This document shows, in pieces, positions 37,449 through 44,783 of a DNA stretch of 64,000 nucleotides. This stretch comes from CAIRDP01 sp037138335 (GTDB lineage Bacteria > Bacteroidota > Bacteroidia > Bacteroidales > FEN-979). A program made the translations under genes and the position numbers. The notes under the pieces were generated by a model. That model was not told where the DNA came from, ran no database searches, and saw nothing but the letters and a program-made list of their open reading frames with translations. Position 1 is the stretch's first letter. Every line of letters starts with the position of its first letter. Where the stretch lies: the NCBI GenBank assembly GCA_037138335.1, contig JBAXIO010000002.1, positions 62,001 to 126,000 of the forward strand, given 5' to 3'.

Positions 37449-38678
37449 ATGGATGTTCATATGATCAAGCAGCGTTTCGGTATCATCGGGAATTCCCCGT
37501 TGCTTGACAGGGCAATTGACATTGCCCGGCAGGTGGCTGCGACTGATATAACAGTGCTGATCTCCGGTGAAAGCGGGACGGGTAAGGAATTTTTTCCAAA
37601 GATCATTCATCAGCTAAGTGCCCGTAAGCACGGCTCCTATATCGCAGTAAATTGCGGGGCTATTCCTGAAGGCACTATAGATTCAGAGCTTTTCGGGCAT
37701 GAGAAAGGATCTTTTACAGGTGCACATGAGGCCCGTAAAGGTTACTTCGAGGTGGTCAACGGAGGTACAATATTCCTGGATGAGGTTGCCGAGTTGCCCC
37801 TCGGCACCCAGGTAAGGTTGCTGCGTGTTCTTGAGAGCGGTGAGTTTATTCGGGTTGGTTCATCAAAAGTGCTGAAGACGAATGCCCGCGTTGTAGCCGC
37901 AACAAATGTAAATATCCCCGACGCTGTTGCCGGGGGTAAGTTCAGGCAGGACCTGTATTACCGCCTGAATACCGTGCCTATTTTTGTACCTGCGCTCAGG
38001 GACAGGCAGGAAGACATTTATCTGCTGTTCAGGAAATTTGCATCTGATGCAGCAGAGAAATACAGGATGCCCGCCATACAACTGGACGAAGATTCACAGA
38101 AGATCTTAACTGCTTACCGCTGGCCCGGCAATATCAGGCAATTGAAAAACCTGGCCGAGCAGATCTCCATTATTGAGAAGACAAGGATCATTGATGCGCC
38201 CACCTTGACAAAATACATGCCGCTGGCTCATTCAAGTGACCTTCCTGTGCTTTACAAGGGGCAGGATGCTGCAAATTTCTCGGAAAGGGATCTGCTTTAC
38301 AAGGTTCTTTTCGATATGAAGAAAGATATGAACGACCTGAAACAACTGGTCATGAATCTTCTTCATCATGAACAGGAAATCGGGAATTCCCAATCGGAAA
38401 ATTATCAGCTGATAAAGAAATTGTATCAGGATTTCGGCGAGGTCAAGGAACAGTCCCATCCGATCATTGTGCAGTCCGACGACCGGTCTATGCCTGAAAC
38501 AGAGACCGTACAGGAGCCTGAGGAAGTTGAGGAATCCCTTTCCCTCGAGAAAAAAGAAAAGGATTATATCAGGAAGGCGCTTGAAAAATACAAAGGCAGG
38601 AGAAAAGAGGCTGCAAGAGAACTTGGTATTTCTGAAAGGACATTATACAGGAAGATCAAGGATTACAACCTTGAGTAA
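37449..38678 (+). CDS. Sigma-54-dependent Fis-type transcriptional activator (no receiver domain)
   Basis: A 409-residue bacterial enhancer-binding protein that starts almost directly with the AAA+ domain: Walker A GESGTGKE (40-47), GSFTGA (87-92, the sigma-54 contact loop, usually GAFTGA), Walker B GGTIFLDE (105-112), and the RWPGNIRQLKNL segment. It ends with a Fis-type helix-turn-helix (RKEAARELGISERTLYRKIKDY). The absence of a sensory or receiver domain means its input is unknown. It is followed by lptE, a TPR protein and secG, an order I recognise from other Bacteroidota, where miaB often stands upstream. Confidence 0.93.
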   Translation: MDVHMIKQRFGIIGNSPLLDRAIDIARQVAATDITVLISGESGTGKEFFPKIIHQLSARKHGSYIAVNCGAIPEGTIDSELFGHEKGSFTGAHEARKGYFEVVNGGTIFLDEVAELPLGTQVRLLRVLESGEFIRVGSSKVLKTNARVVAATNVNIPDAVAGGKFRQDLYYRLNTVPIFVPALRDRQEDIYLLFRKFASDAAEKYRMPAIQLDEDSQKILTAYRWPGNIRQLKNLAEQISIIEKTRIIDAPTLTKYMPLAHSSDLPVLYKGQDAANFSERDLLYKVLFDMKKDMNDLKQLVMNLLHHEQEIGNSQSENYQLIKKLYQDFGEVKEQSHPIIVQSDDRSMPETETVQEPEEVEESLSLEKKEKDYIRKALEKYKGRRKEAARELGISERTLYRKIKDYNLE

Positions 38679-38692
38679 CGCTCAAAAACAGT

Positions 38693-39247
38693 ATGGGCAT
38701 GGATAAACAGGGAATTGTTGCAAGCAAAATGATCAGGGTCGGGAGAACTTGTTTTTTCCTGCTGATGGCTCTCCTGGCATTACTGCCGCAGACCTCATGC
38801 AAGGTCAGCTATTCGTTCACGGGAGCTTCAATCTCTCCCGACGTCAAAACTGTCGATGTCCCATTCATGGTCAATTCTGCTTCTCTTGTTGTCCCTACAT
38901 TAAGCAGAGCCCTGACCAATGCATTGCGTGACTACCTGACTTCCCAGACCAGCCTCCAGATGGTTGACAGGAACGGGGACCTGGAACTAACAGGAAATAT
39001 TACAGGATACGGTGTAACCCCGGTCGCTATCCAGGGGAATGAAACTGCTGCCATGAACCGCCTGACCATTACTGTAAATATTAAATTCATCAATAAGAAA
39101 AATCCGAAACAGAATTTTGAAACTTCGTTTTCAAGGTACCAGGATTACCCTGTCGCTGACTTATCCACTGTTCAGGATCGCCTTGATGCCGTGATCATTG
39201 ATCAGCTGGTCCAGGACATATTTAACAAATCGGTAGTCAACTGGTAA
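38693..39247 (+). CDS. lptE: LptE family LPS-assembly lipoprotein
   Basis: A 184-residue lipoprotein with a hydrophobic signal (CFFLLMALLALLPQTSC) and lipobox cysteine about residue 36. It is followed by KVSYSFTGASISPDVKTVDVPFM, the usual Bacteroidota LptE beginning, and LSRALTNALRDYLTSQTSLQMV. LptE plugs the LptD barrel that inserts LPS in the outer membrane. A second ATG at 38699 is an alternative start. Lies 14 nt after the sigma-54 regulator gene. Confidence 0.85.
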   Translation: MGMDKQGIVASKMIRVGRTCFFLLMALLALLPQTSCKVSYSFTGASISPDVKTVDVPFMVNSASLVVPTLSRALTNALRDYLTSQTSLQMVDRNGDLELTGNITGYGVTPVAIQGNETAAMNRLTITVNIKFINKKNPKQNFETSFSRYQDYPVADLSTVQDRLDAVIIDQLVQDIFNKSVVNW

Positions 39248-39262
39248 TCCGGGATTCAGGCA

Positions 39263-39270
39263 TATATTTG
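39263..39270 (+). promoter_or_regulatory. -7 promoter element 4 nt before the TPR-protein gene
   Basis: TATATTTG fits TAnnTTTG and ends 4 nt before the ATG at 39275, the same spacing as at the PPTase gene. It would make an internal, possibly leaderless, transcript for the TPR protein and secG. Confidence 0.45.
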
Positions 39271-39274
39271 TACT

Positions 39275-40405
39275 ATGAACCGTCAGCAATTTTCGGAATT
39301 TGTCAAAGATCCCCTGGCTCTTGGTGAAGGGAGTATCACCGAGCTTGAAAATCTTCTCAAACAATATCCTTATTGCCAGTCTGCACAGGTTCTTTATACC
39401 ATTAACCTGCAAAAGCAAAACCATGCTGCCTACCAGGCGCAGCTTAAGAGGGCTGTTGCCTATGCCGGTGACCGGAAGAAATTAAAGGAGCTTCTTGAAG
39501 TAAAGAATCCTTCCACTGCTGCTGTCCCGGCTGTTATTGCAGCGGAACCTCAGGTTGAGCCGGTTACACAGACCCCCATCCCTGAACCTGTTTATCCTTC
39601 TGCGCCAGAAACTGTTTATCCTTCAATCCCTGAACCTGTTTATCCTTCAACGCCCGATGAATTAAGGCCTCAGCCCGATACCGGCATACCGGCTCCATCA
39701 TCAACCGGTTTAACCAACGTTGAATCCTTACCGGTTTCCTCCTTTCAATCAATTAATCAGGAGCAAACGACCGGGCCCGGGCTTGAAACTGCCGCTGCCG
39801 ATAAATCAGTACCTGCAGAACCCCGTCAGGAAATTTATATCGAAGATTCGGTGATCAGTTCCGAGGAGCTGGCCCTTGCATCTCCCCCGGCCCCGGCCGG
39901 GCCCTTGCCAACAGCAGGATTTGGTCCTGCTCATCATCCTGTTGCAAAGCCATCGGAAGTCCGTCAGGAAAAACTAAATCAGGACGATCTGCTGGCTATC
40001 GTGCGTAAAAGGCTGGCCGAGATCAATGATGAAAAACAGGCCAAAGGGCGTGAACATGTCTCGGCTGCCCCAGTGACCCATCCTGACAGGGGGGAACCGG
40101 TATTAAGGCCTGCAAGTGACTTCAGCAGATCAAAAGATGAACTGATCGAGAAATTTATCAAAGAGGAACCTAAGATATCAAGGCCTAAAAAAGAGTTCTT
40201 TAATCCGACCTTAATTTCTCAACGATCCAACATGGATGAGGAAGACATTGTGAGCGAAACACTTGCTTTGTTATACGCCAGGCAAGGCAATATGCAGAAA
40301 GCCATCCACATTTATGAGAAATTATCCTTGCGATTCTCCGAAAAAAGTCGTTACTTTGCGGCCCAAATTGAAAATATCAAAGGAAATACGCAGCAGGCCC
40401 CTTAG
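39275..40405 (+). CDS. Hypothetical protein with N- and C-terminal helical (TPR-like) parts and a proline-rich linker
   Basis: A 376-residue protein commonly found between lptE and secG in Bacteroidota. The N-terminus (about 1-85) has LENLLKQYPYCQSAQVLYTINLQKQN, a helical-repeat pattern. The middle (90-250) is a low-complexity linker rich in Pro, Glu and Ala, with three tandem octapeptides. The C-terminus has SETLALLYARQGNMQKAIHIYEKLSLRFSEKSRYFAAQIE, a TPR-like pair. No signal peptide, so probably cytoplasmic. Function unknown; the conserved position between lptE and secG suggests an envelope-related role. Confidence 0.85.
   Translation: MNRQQFSEFVKDPLALGEGSITELENLLKQYPYCQSAQVLYTINLQKQNHAAYQAQLKRAVAYAGDRKKLKELLEVKNPSTAAVPAVIAAEPQVEPVTQTPIPEPVYPSAPETVYPSIPEPVYPSTPDELRPQPDTGIPAPSSTGLTNVESLPVSSFQSINQEQTTGPGLETAAADKSVPAEPRQEIYIEDSVISSEELALASPPAPAGPLPTAGFGPAHHPVAKPSEVRQEKLNQDDLLAIVRKRLAEINDEKQAKGREHVSAAPVTHPDRGEPVLRPASDFSRSKDELIEKFIKEEPKISRPKKEFFNPTLISQRSNMDEEDIVSETLALLYARQGNMQKAIHIYEKLSLRFSEKSRYFAAQIENIKGNTQQAP
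39584..39655 (+). repeat. In-frame 24-nt tandem repeat, three copies
   Basis: Copies at 39584-39607, 39608-39631 and 39632-39655 each start GAA(A/C)CTGTTTATCCTTC and encode EPVYPSAP, ETVYPSIP and EPVYPSTP in the linker of the TPR-like protein. The unit is a multiple of three, so copy-number change would keep the frame. Confidence 0.85.
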
Positions 40406-40453
40406 CCGTGTTGTTGATCCTGAAAGCATTAATAATTATTCAAAAATCGAATT

Positions 40454-40813
40454 ATGGGTGTTTACGTTGTTATCTCAGTCCTTATTCTTATCACTTCGGC
40501 ATTGATGGTCCTGGTTGTGCTGGTCCAGAATTCAAAAGGCGGCGGACTTGCATCAAATTTTGCATCTTCAAATCAATACATGGGAGTAAGAAAAACAGCC
40601 GACTTCCTTGAAAAAACTACATGGACTCTTGCAGTAGTATTACTTGTGCTCAGTTTGTTCTCGATCTTCTCCATCCCTAAGAACCAGGGAACCACCCCGG
40701 TCCAGGAAAGTGAAATAAAGAAACAGATAGACCAGTCGAAGACATCTCCTGTAAAAGACTTCCAGCCAAATCCTGCAGGTGGCCAGGCAGCTCCGGCAGA
40801 AAAGAAAAAATAG
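40454..40813 (+). CDS. secG: Preprotein translocase subunit SecG
   Basis: Small SecYEG subunit in the inner membrane. The 119-residue protein has two transmembrane helices (about 2-24 and 55-77) flanking the signature VQNSKGGGLASNFASSNQYMG region, plus a charged C-terminal tail longer than in E. coli. Ends the sigma-54 regulator-lptE-TPR-secG operon and is followed by a terminator. Confidence 0.93.
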   Translation: MGVYVVISVLILITSALMVLVVLVQNSKGGGLASNFASSNQYMGVRKTADFLEKTTWTLAVVLLVLSLFSIFSIPKNQGTTPVQESEIKKQIDQSKTSPVKDFQPNPAGGQAAPAEKKK

Positions 40814-40844
40814 GGAAGTCCCTGTTTCGGAAAATTGAAATATG

Positions 40845-40878
40845 AAAGCTGTTTCCTTGAAGGGGAACAGCTTTTTTT
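40845..40878 (+). terminator. Intrinsic terminator after secG
   Basis: The stem AAGCTGTT/AACAGCTT with a short loop (tccttgagggg region) is followed by seven T, 32 nt after the secG stop codon. Confidence 0.85.
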
Positions 40879-40887
40879 ATCCCTTAA

Positions 40888-40913
40888 TGTCAGAATGTCA
40901 GAAAATGTGTCAT
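40888..40913. promoter_or_regulatory. TGTCAGAA direct repeats upstream of groES (candidate operator)
   Basis: TGTCAGAA occurs at 40888 and 40896 in direct tandem, and TGTCA again at 40908. They lie about 60-85 nt upstream of the sigma-54-like element, a plausible distance for an activator site. The factor is unknown. Confidence 0.4.
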
Positions 40914-40973
40914 GCCGGCCCTCCATTAGGAAATTTTGCTGAAAAATTGTCTCTATTTTTTTAATTAACCCCT

Positions 40974-40989
40974 TTGGCATGGTTTCTGA
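40974..40989 (+). promoter_or_regulatory. Sigma-54-like (-24/-12) promoter candidate for groES-groEL
   Basis: TTGGCATGGTTTCTGA matches the -24 half of TTGGCACG-N4-TTGC well (one mismatch) with the right 12-base spacing, but has TGA where TGC is usual at -12. A competing weak -7-like TAACTTTT lies at 41026. No CIRCE repeat was found. Confidence 0.4.
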
Positions 40990-41045
40990 CTATTAATAAT
41001 AACAATCAAGTGAATTCATAATGTTTAACTTTTAATAGTTTAAAA

Positions 41046-41324
41046 ATGGCAAAAGTAAAGATTAAACCTCTGGCAGACCGGGTTCTGGTTGAACCAGCAC
41101 AGGCAGAAGAAAAGACTGCAGGTGGGATTATTATTCCTGACACTGCAAAAGAGAAACCACAGAAAGGTACCGTAGTGGCTGTAGGCCCCGGAAAAAAAGA
41201 CGAACCCATGACAGTTAAAGTTGGTGATCTTGTTCTTTACGGAAAGTATTCCGGGACAGAGATTACAATTGATGGCGGTAACTATCTCATCATGCGCGAA
41301 TCCGATATCGTCGCTGTTATCTGA
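41046..41324 (+). CDS. groES: Co-chaperonin GroES
   Basis: The 92-residue lid of the GroEL folding chamber. It has the family pattern KIKPLADRVLVEPAQAEEKT, GGIIIPDTAKEKPQKGTVVAVGPG and the end LIMRESDIVAVI. Precedes groEL by 55 nt in the standard order. Expression is likely stress-inducible, but the upstream region has no CIRCE element; it has tandem TGTCAGAA repeats and a sigma-54-like element instead. Confidence 0.98.
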   Translation: MAKVKIKPLADRVLVEPAQAEEKTAGGIIIPDTAKEKPQKGTVVAVGPGKKDEPMTVKVGDLVLYGKYSGTEITIDGGNYLIMRESDIVAVI

Positions 41325-41379
41325 CCCTCAGTGACATTCATGAAACATTCACATTGAAACCCTTAAAACAAAATTAGAA

Positions 41380-43020
41380 ATGGCAAAGGATATAATTTTT
41401 AATATTAAAGCAAGAGAGTCCCTGAAGAAAGGTGTTGACGAACTCTCTAATGCAGTGAAGGTGACCCTTGGCCCCAAAGGCCGTAATGTCATCATTGAAA
41501 AATCATACGGTTCGCCTGTTGTTACCAAAGACGGAGTTACCGTTGCAAAAGAAATTGAACTGAAGGATGCTATCGAGAACGTTGGTGCACAGATGGTGAA
41601 GGAAGTTGCTTCCAAGACCAGCGACCTGGCAGGTGATGGTACAACCACAGCCACTGTTCTTGCACAGTCGATTTTCACAACCGGTCTTAAGAATGTTACT
41701 GCAGGAGCAAATCCGATGGATCTGAAACGCGGTATTGACAAGGCTGTTGTTGAAGTCATCAAATCTTTGAAAGCTCAGACCAAACAGGTTGGCGACACCA
41801 TGGAGAAAATCCAGCAGGTGGCCACCGTTTCGGCCAATAACGATACCTTCATAGGTAAAATGATTGCCGAAGCAATGGAGAAAGTTAAGAAAGAAGGCGT
41901 TATCACCATTGAAGAAGCCAAAGGCATTGAAACAACTGTAAAAGTTGTTGAAGGCATGCAGTTCGACCGCGGTTATATCAGCCCGTATTTTGTAACTGAT
42001 ACCGAGAAGATGGAAGTTGTTTATGACAACCCCTACATTCTTATCTATGACAAGAAAATTTCTGTAATGAAGGACCTGCTTCCGGTACTTGAAAAAGCTG
42101 TTCAGACCGGCCGCCCTCTCATTATCATTGCCGAGGATATGGAAGGTGAAGCGCTTGCCACACTCGTTGTGAACAAGATCCGCGGAACACTGAAAGTAGC
42201 TGCCATCAAGGCTCCGGGCTTCGGTGACCGCCGTAAGGAAATGCTTGAAGATATTGCCATTCTGACCGGCGGTACAGTGATCAGCGAAGAAAAAGGCTAT
42301 AAGCTTGAAGATACAACTTTGCAGTACCTTGGCCAGGCCGAGAAGATGACTATCGATAAGGAAAACACGACCATTATCAACGGACAAGGCAAGAAAGCCG
42401 ACATCCAGGGCAGGATAGGCCAGATCAAATCACAGATCGAAAAGACTACCAGCGATTATGACCGCGAAAAACTGCAGGAACGCCTTGCAAAATTATCAGG
42501 TGGTGTTGCCGTAATCTACGCAGGTGCCGCTTCCGAAGTTGAAATGAAAGAGAAAAAAGACCGTTTTGATGACGCTCTGCATGCAACCCGTGCCGCTATT
42601 GAAGAAGGTATTATACCCGGCGGTGGTGTAGCTTTCATACGTGCAATCAAAGCCCTTGAAAAGCTGAAAGGTTCAAACGAAGATGAGAACACCGGTATAC
42701 AGATTATCAGGCGTGCTCTTGAGGAACCTCTGCGCCAGATAGTTGAAAATGCAGGTCTCGAAGGTTCTGTTATCGTTCAGAAAGTTAAGGAAGGCAAAGA
42801 TGATTTTGGTTTTAACGCCAATACCGAGGAATATGAAAACCTGTTCCAGGCCGGCGTTATTGATCCTACCAAGGTTGCCCGCGTTGCCCTTGAAAATGCC
42901 GCATCGATCGCCAGCATGCTGCTGACCACCGAATGTGTCATTGTTACTCATAAGGAAGAAAAGGCCCCTTCCATGCCCCCGATGAACCCGGGAATGGGTG
43001 GAATGGGTGATATGTACTAA
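41380..43020 (+). CDS. groEL: Chaperonin GroEL
   Basis: The 546-residue subunit of the double-ring ATP-dependent chaperonin. Typical segments are VTLGPKGRNVIIEKSYGSP, the nucleotide loop GDGTTTATVLAQ, the apical IAEDMEGEALATLVVNK, GGVAVIYAGAASEVEMKE and the C-terminal tail GMGGMGDMY, rich in Gly and Met. Full length. Followed by an intrinsic terminator. Confidence 0.99.
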   Translation: MAKDIIFNIKARESLKKGVDELSNAVKVTLGPKGRNVIIEKSYGSPVVTKDGVTVAKEIELKDAIENVGAQMVKEVASKTSDLAGDGTTTATVLAQSIFTTGLKNVTAGANPMDLKRGIDKAVVEVIKSLKAQTKQVGDTMEKIQQVATVSANNDTFIGKMIAEAMEKVKKEGVITIEEAKGIETTVKVVEGMQFDRGYISPYFVTDTEKMEVVYDNPYILIYDKKISVMKDLLPVLEKAVQTGRPLIIIAEDMEGEALATLVVNKIRGTLKVAAIKAPGFGDRRKEMLEDIAILTGGTVISEEKGYKLEDTTLQYLGQAEKMTIDKENTTIINGQGKKADIQGRIGQIKSQIEKTTSDYDREKLQERLAKLSGGVAVIYAGAASEVEMKEKKDRFDDALHATRAAIEEGIIPGGGVAFIRAIKALEKLKGSNEDENTGIQIIRRALEEPLRQIVENAGLEGSVIVQKVKEGKDDFGFNANTEEYENLFQAGVIDPTKVARVALENAASIASMLLTTECVIVTHKEEKAPSMPPMNPGMGGMGDMY

Positions 43021-43040
43021 TAATCACAATTGTTTGTTCA

Positions 43041-43069
43041 AAAAAACCCTGCAACCGCAGGGTTTTTTT
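43041..43069. terminator. Intrinsic terminator after groEL
   Basis: Stem AACCCTGC/GCAGGGTT with an AACC loop, flanked by A-run and T-run, 21 nt after the groEL stop. Confidence 0.9.
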
Positions 43070-43082
43070 ATTGGTGTTTTCG

Positions 43083-43090
43083 TAGTTTTG
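43083..43090 (+). promoter_or_regulatory. -7 promoter element for the DUF4468 gene-rlmN operon
   Basis: TAGTTTTG fits TAnnTTTG, 34 nt before the ATG at 43125 and just after the groEL terminator. Confidence 0.5.
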
Positions 43091-43124
43091 AGAAAACAAA
43101 CAGATTGATTAAAAATTCCCGACC

Positions 43125-43673
43125 ATGAAAATACCTGTTTCCGCCTTTACAATCCTTGCCTGTCTTTGTTTTAACACTGTTATCGCACAGACTTCATCGG
43201 CCGTTTTGCCCATCGACCCGGATACCAAAAAGATCACCTACCGGGATATTGTTACTCAGGAAGGTAACCCCGGATATCTTTACGACAAGGCAATACAGTG
43301 GTTCAATTATTATTATCTGAGCCCTGCCTCGGTTTTTTCGGTCCAGGACAGGGTCAACGGGAAAATTGAAGGCCTGGGACGCTTGCGGCTTTGTAATGTT
43401 GACGCTAAAACCGGATCAAGAACCGATGGGTCAATGGTCACTTACCTGATCAAGCTGGAGTTCAAGGATAACCGTTTCCGCTATACTCTTACCGATTTCA
43501 GTCTCAAGCTGGCTTCCCGATTCCCGATTGAAAAGTGGATGAACAAAGAAGATCCTGCATACAATCCTAACTGGGATTCATATCTCTTCCAGGTTGACAC
43601 TACCATGCAAAGACTGGTTTCCACCCTGAAAGAGAAAATGAAACCAACCGTAGTCAAGAAAGATGAGTGGTAA
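43125..43673 (+). CDS. Secreted DUF4468-like protein
   Basis: A 182-residue protein with a signal peptide (FTILACLCFNTVIAQ, cut before TSSAV). It has the pattern of Bacteroidota DUF4468 proteins: ITYRDIVTQEGNPGYLYDKAIQWFNYYY, a central VNGKIEGLGRLRL strand, and KLEFKDNRFRYTLTDFSLK. Periplasmic or envelope location is likely; function unknown. The end overlaps the rlmN start by 11 nt, so the two are co-transcribed, though no functional link is evident. Confidence 0.7.
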   Translation: MKIPVSAFTILACLCFNTVIAQTSSAVLPIDPDTKKITYRDIVTQEGNPGYLYDKAIQWFNYYYLSPASVFSVQDRVNGKIEGLGRLRLCNVDAKTGSRTDGSMVTYLIKLEFKDNRFRYTLTDFSLKLASRFPIEKWMNKEDPAYNPNWDSYLFQVDTTMQRLVSTLKEKMKPTVVKKDEW

Positions 43674-44769
43674 GCCAGTTCCTGACATCCGTGATCTTAC
43701 TGCCGGGGATATCGGTTCTTTCCTTTCAGGTCATAATGAAAAGCCTTTCAGGGGCAAGCAGGTGTTTGAGTGGCTCTGGAAAAAGCAGGCTGCTTCATTC
43801 GATGAAATGACCGACATACCGAAATCCTGCAGGGAACTTTTAAAAATCAACTTCTCTTTCCATAAAGCGATCCTGGCAAAAACCCAGGAAAGCAAAGATG
43901 GTACTGTTAAGACCGGGTTCTCACTCCATGACGGATCAATGGTTGAGGGTGTATTGATCCCTTCAGGCGGAAGATATACGGCCTGCGTTTCTTCACAGGT
44001 TGGCTGCCCTCTCGGCTGTGTTTTCTGTGCTACGGGAAAAAATGGGTTTATAAGGAACCTGAGTGCAGGCGAGATCTTTGACCAGGCGGCTTTTCTCAAT
44101 AAGCTTGCATTTGAAAAAACCAAAAGTCCGGCCGGCCTTTCAAATATCGTTTACATGGGAATGGGGGAGCCCATGCTCAATTATGAAAATGTGAAAAGAT
44201 CAGTAGAAATGGTCACTTCTGCGGATGGCATGGGGATGTCGTCACAGCGGATTACCATTTCAAGCCTTGGCATCCCTAAAATGATTCGTCAAATGGCTGA
44301 TGATGAATTTAAATGCCATTTTGCACTTTCCCTGCATGGAGCAAATGATGAAAAACGCAACCGCCTTGTCCCCTTTAACAGGAAGCACCCTCTAGAAGAA
44401 CTATTGACAGCCCTGAAGTATTATTATAAAAAAACCGGGAAACGGTTCACGATTGAATACATTCTTTTTAAGGATATCAATGATTCAATCGCTGATGCCA
44501 GGGAACTTGCGGCATTCTGCAGGAATTTTCCTGTTAAGGTCAACCTGCTTGAGTACAACGAAGTAGAAGGGACCCAGGTGTTCAGGTCAGCGCCTGAAAG
44601 GCTGCAGGCTTTTGCAGGCTTCCTCGAAAGTAAGAATATGGTTGTCAATATACGCAAAAGCAGGGGAAAAGACATTGATGCAGCCTGCGGTCAACTGTCG
44701 GGAAAAATAAACAGTGAAATGGTTTACGGCGAAGCCGTAATGAACACCAAAGAAATAAGCAATTCGTGA
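43663..44769 (+). CDS. rlmN: 23S rRNA (adenine-2503-C2)-methyltransferase RlmN
   Basis: Radical-SAM enzyme that methylates A2503 of 23S rRNA and A37 of some tRNAs. The 368-residue protein has the cluster motif with C115, C119 and C122 (GCPLGCVFCATG), NIVYMGMGEP, a SLHGANDEKRNRLVPFN segment and the C-terminal cysteine in DIDAACGQLSG used in catalysis. An N-terminal KPFRGKQVFEWLWKK domain completes the family layout. Overlaps the DUF4468-like gene by 11 nt and is followed after 14 nt by ade. Confidence 0.97.
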   Translation: MSGKPVPDIRDLTAGDIGSFLSGHNEKPFRGKQVFEWLWKKQAASFDEMTDIPKSCRELLKINFSFHKAILAKTQESKDGTVKTGFSLHDGSMVEGVLIPSGGRYTACVSSQVGCPLGCVFCATGKNGFIRNLSAGEIFDQAAFLNKLAFEKTKSPAGLSNIVYMGMGEPMLNYENVKRSVEMVTSADGMGMSSQRITISSLGIPKMIRQMADDEFKCHFALSLHGANDEKRNRLVPFNRKHPLEELLTALKYYYKKTGKRFTIEYILFKDINDSIADARELAAFCRNFPVKVNLLEYNEVEGTQVFRSAPERLQAFAGFLESKNMVVNIRKSRGKDIDAACGQLSGKINSEMVYGEAVMNTKEISNS

Positions 44770-44783
44770 ATAAATAGTGAATT

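Noticed and set aside
40881..41045. CIRCE (HrcA) operator before groES
   Set aside because: No TTAGCACTC-N9-GAGTGCTAA pattern or close variant is present.
41503..42387. Minus-strand open frame of 294 codons inside groEL
   Set aside because: GroEL is unambiguous here, and antisense frames in its conserved codons are a well-known artefact.
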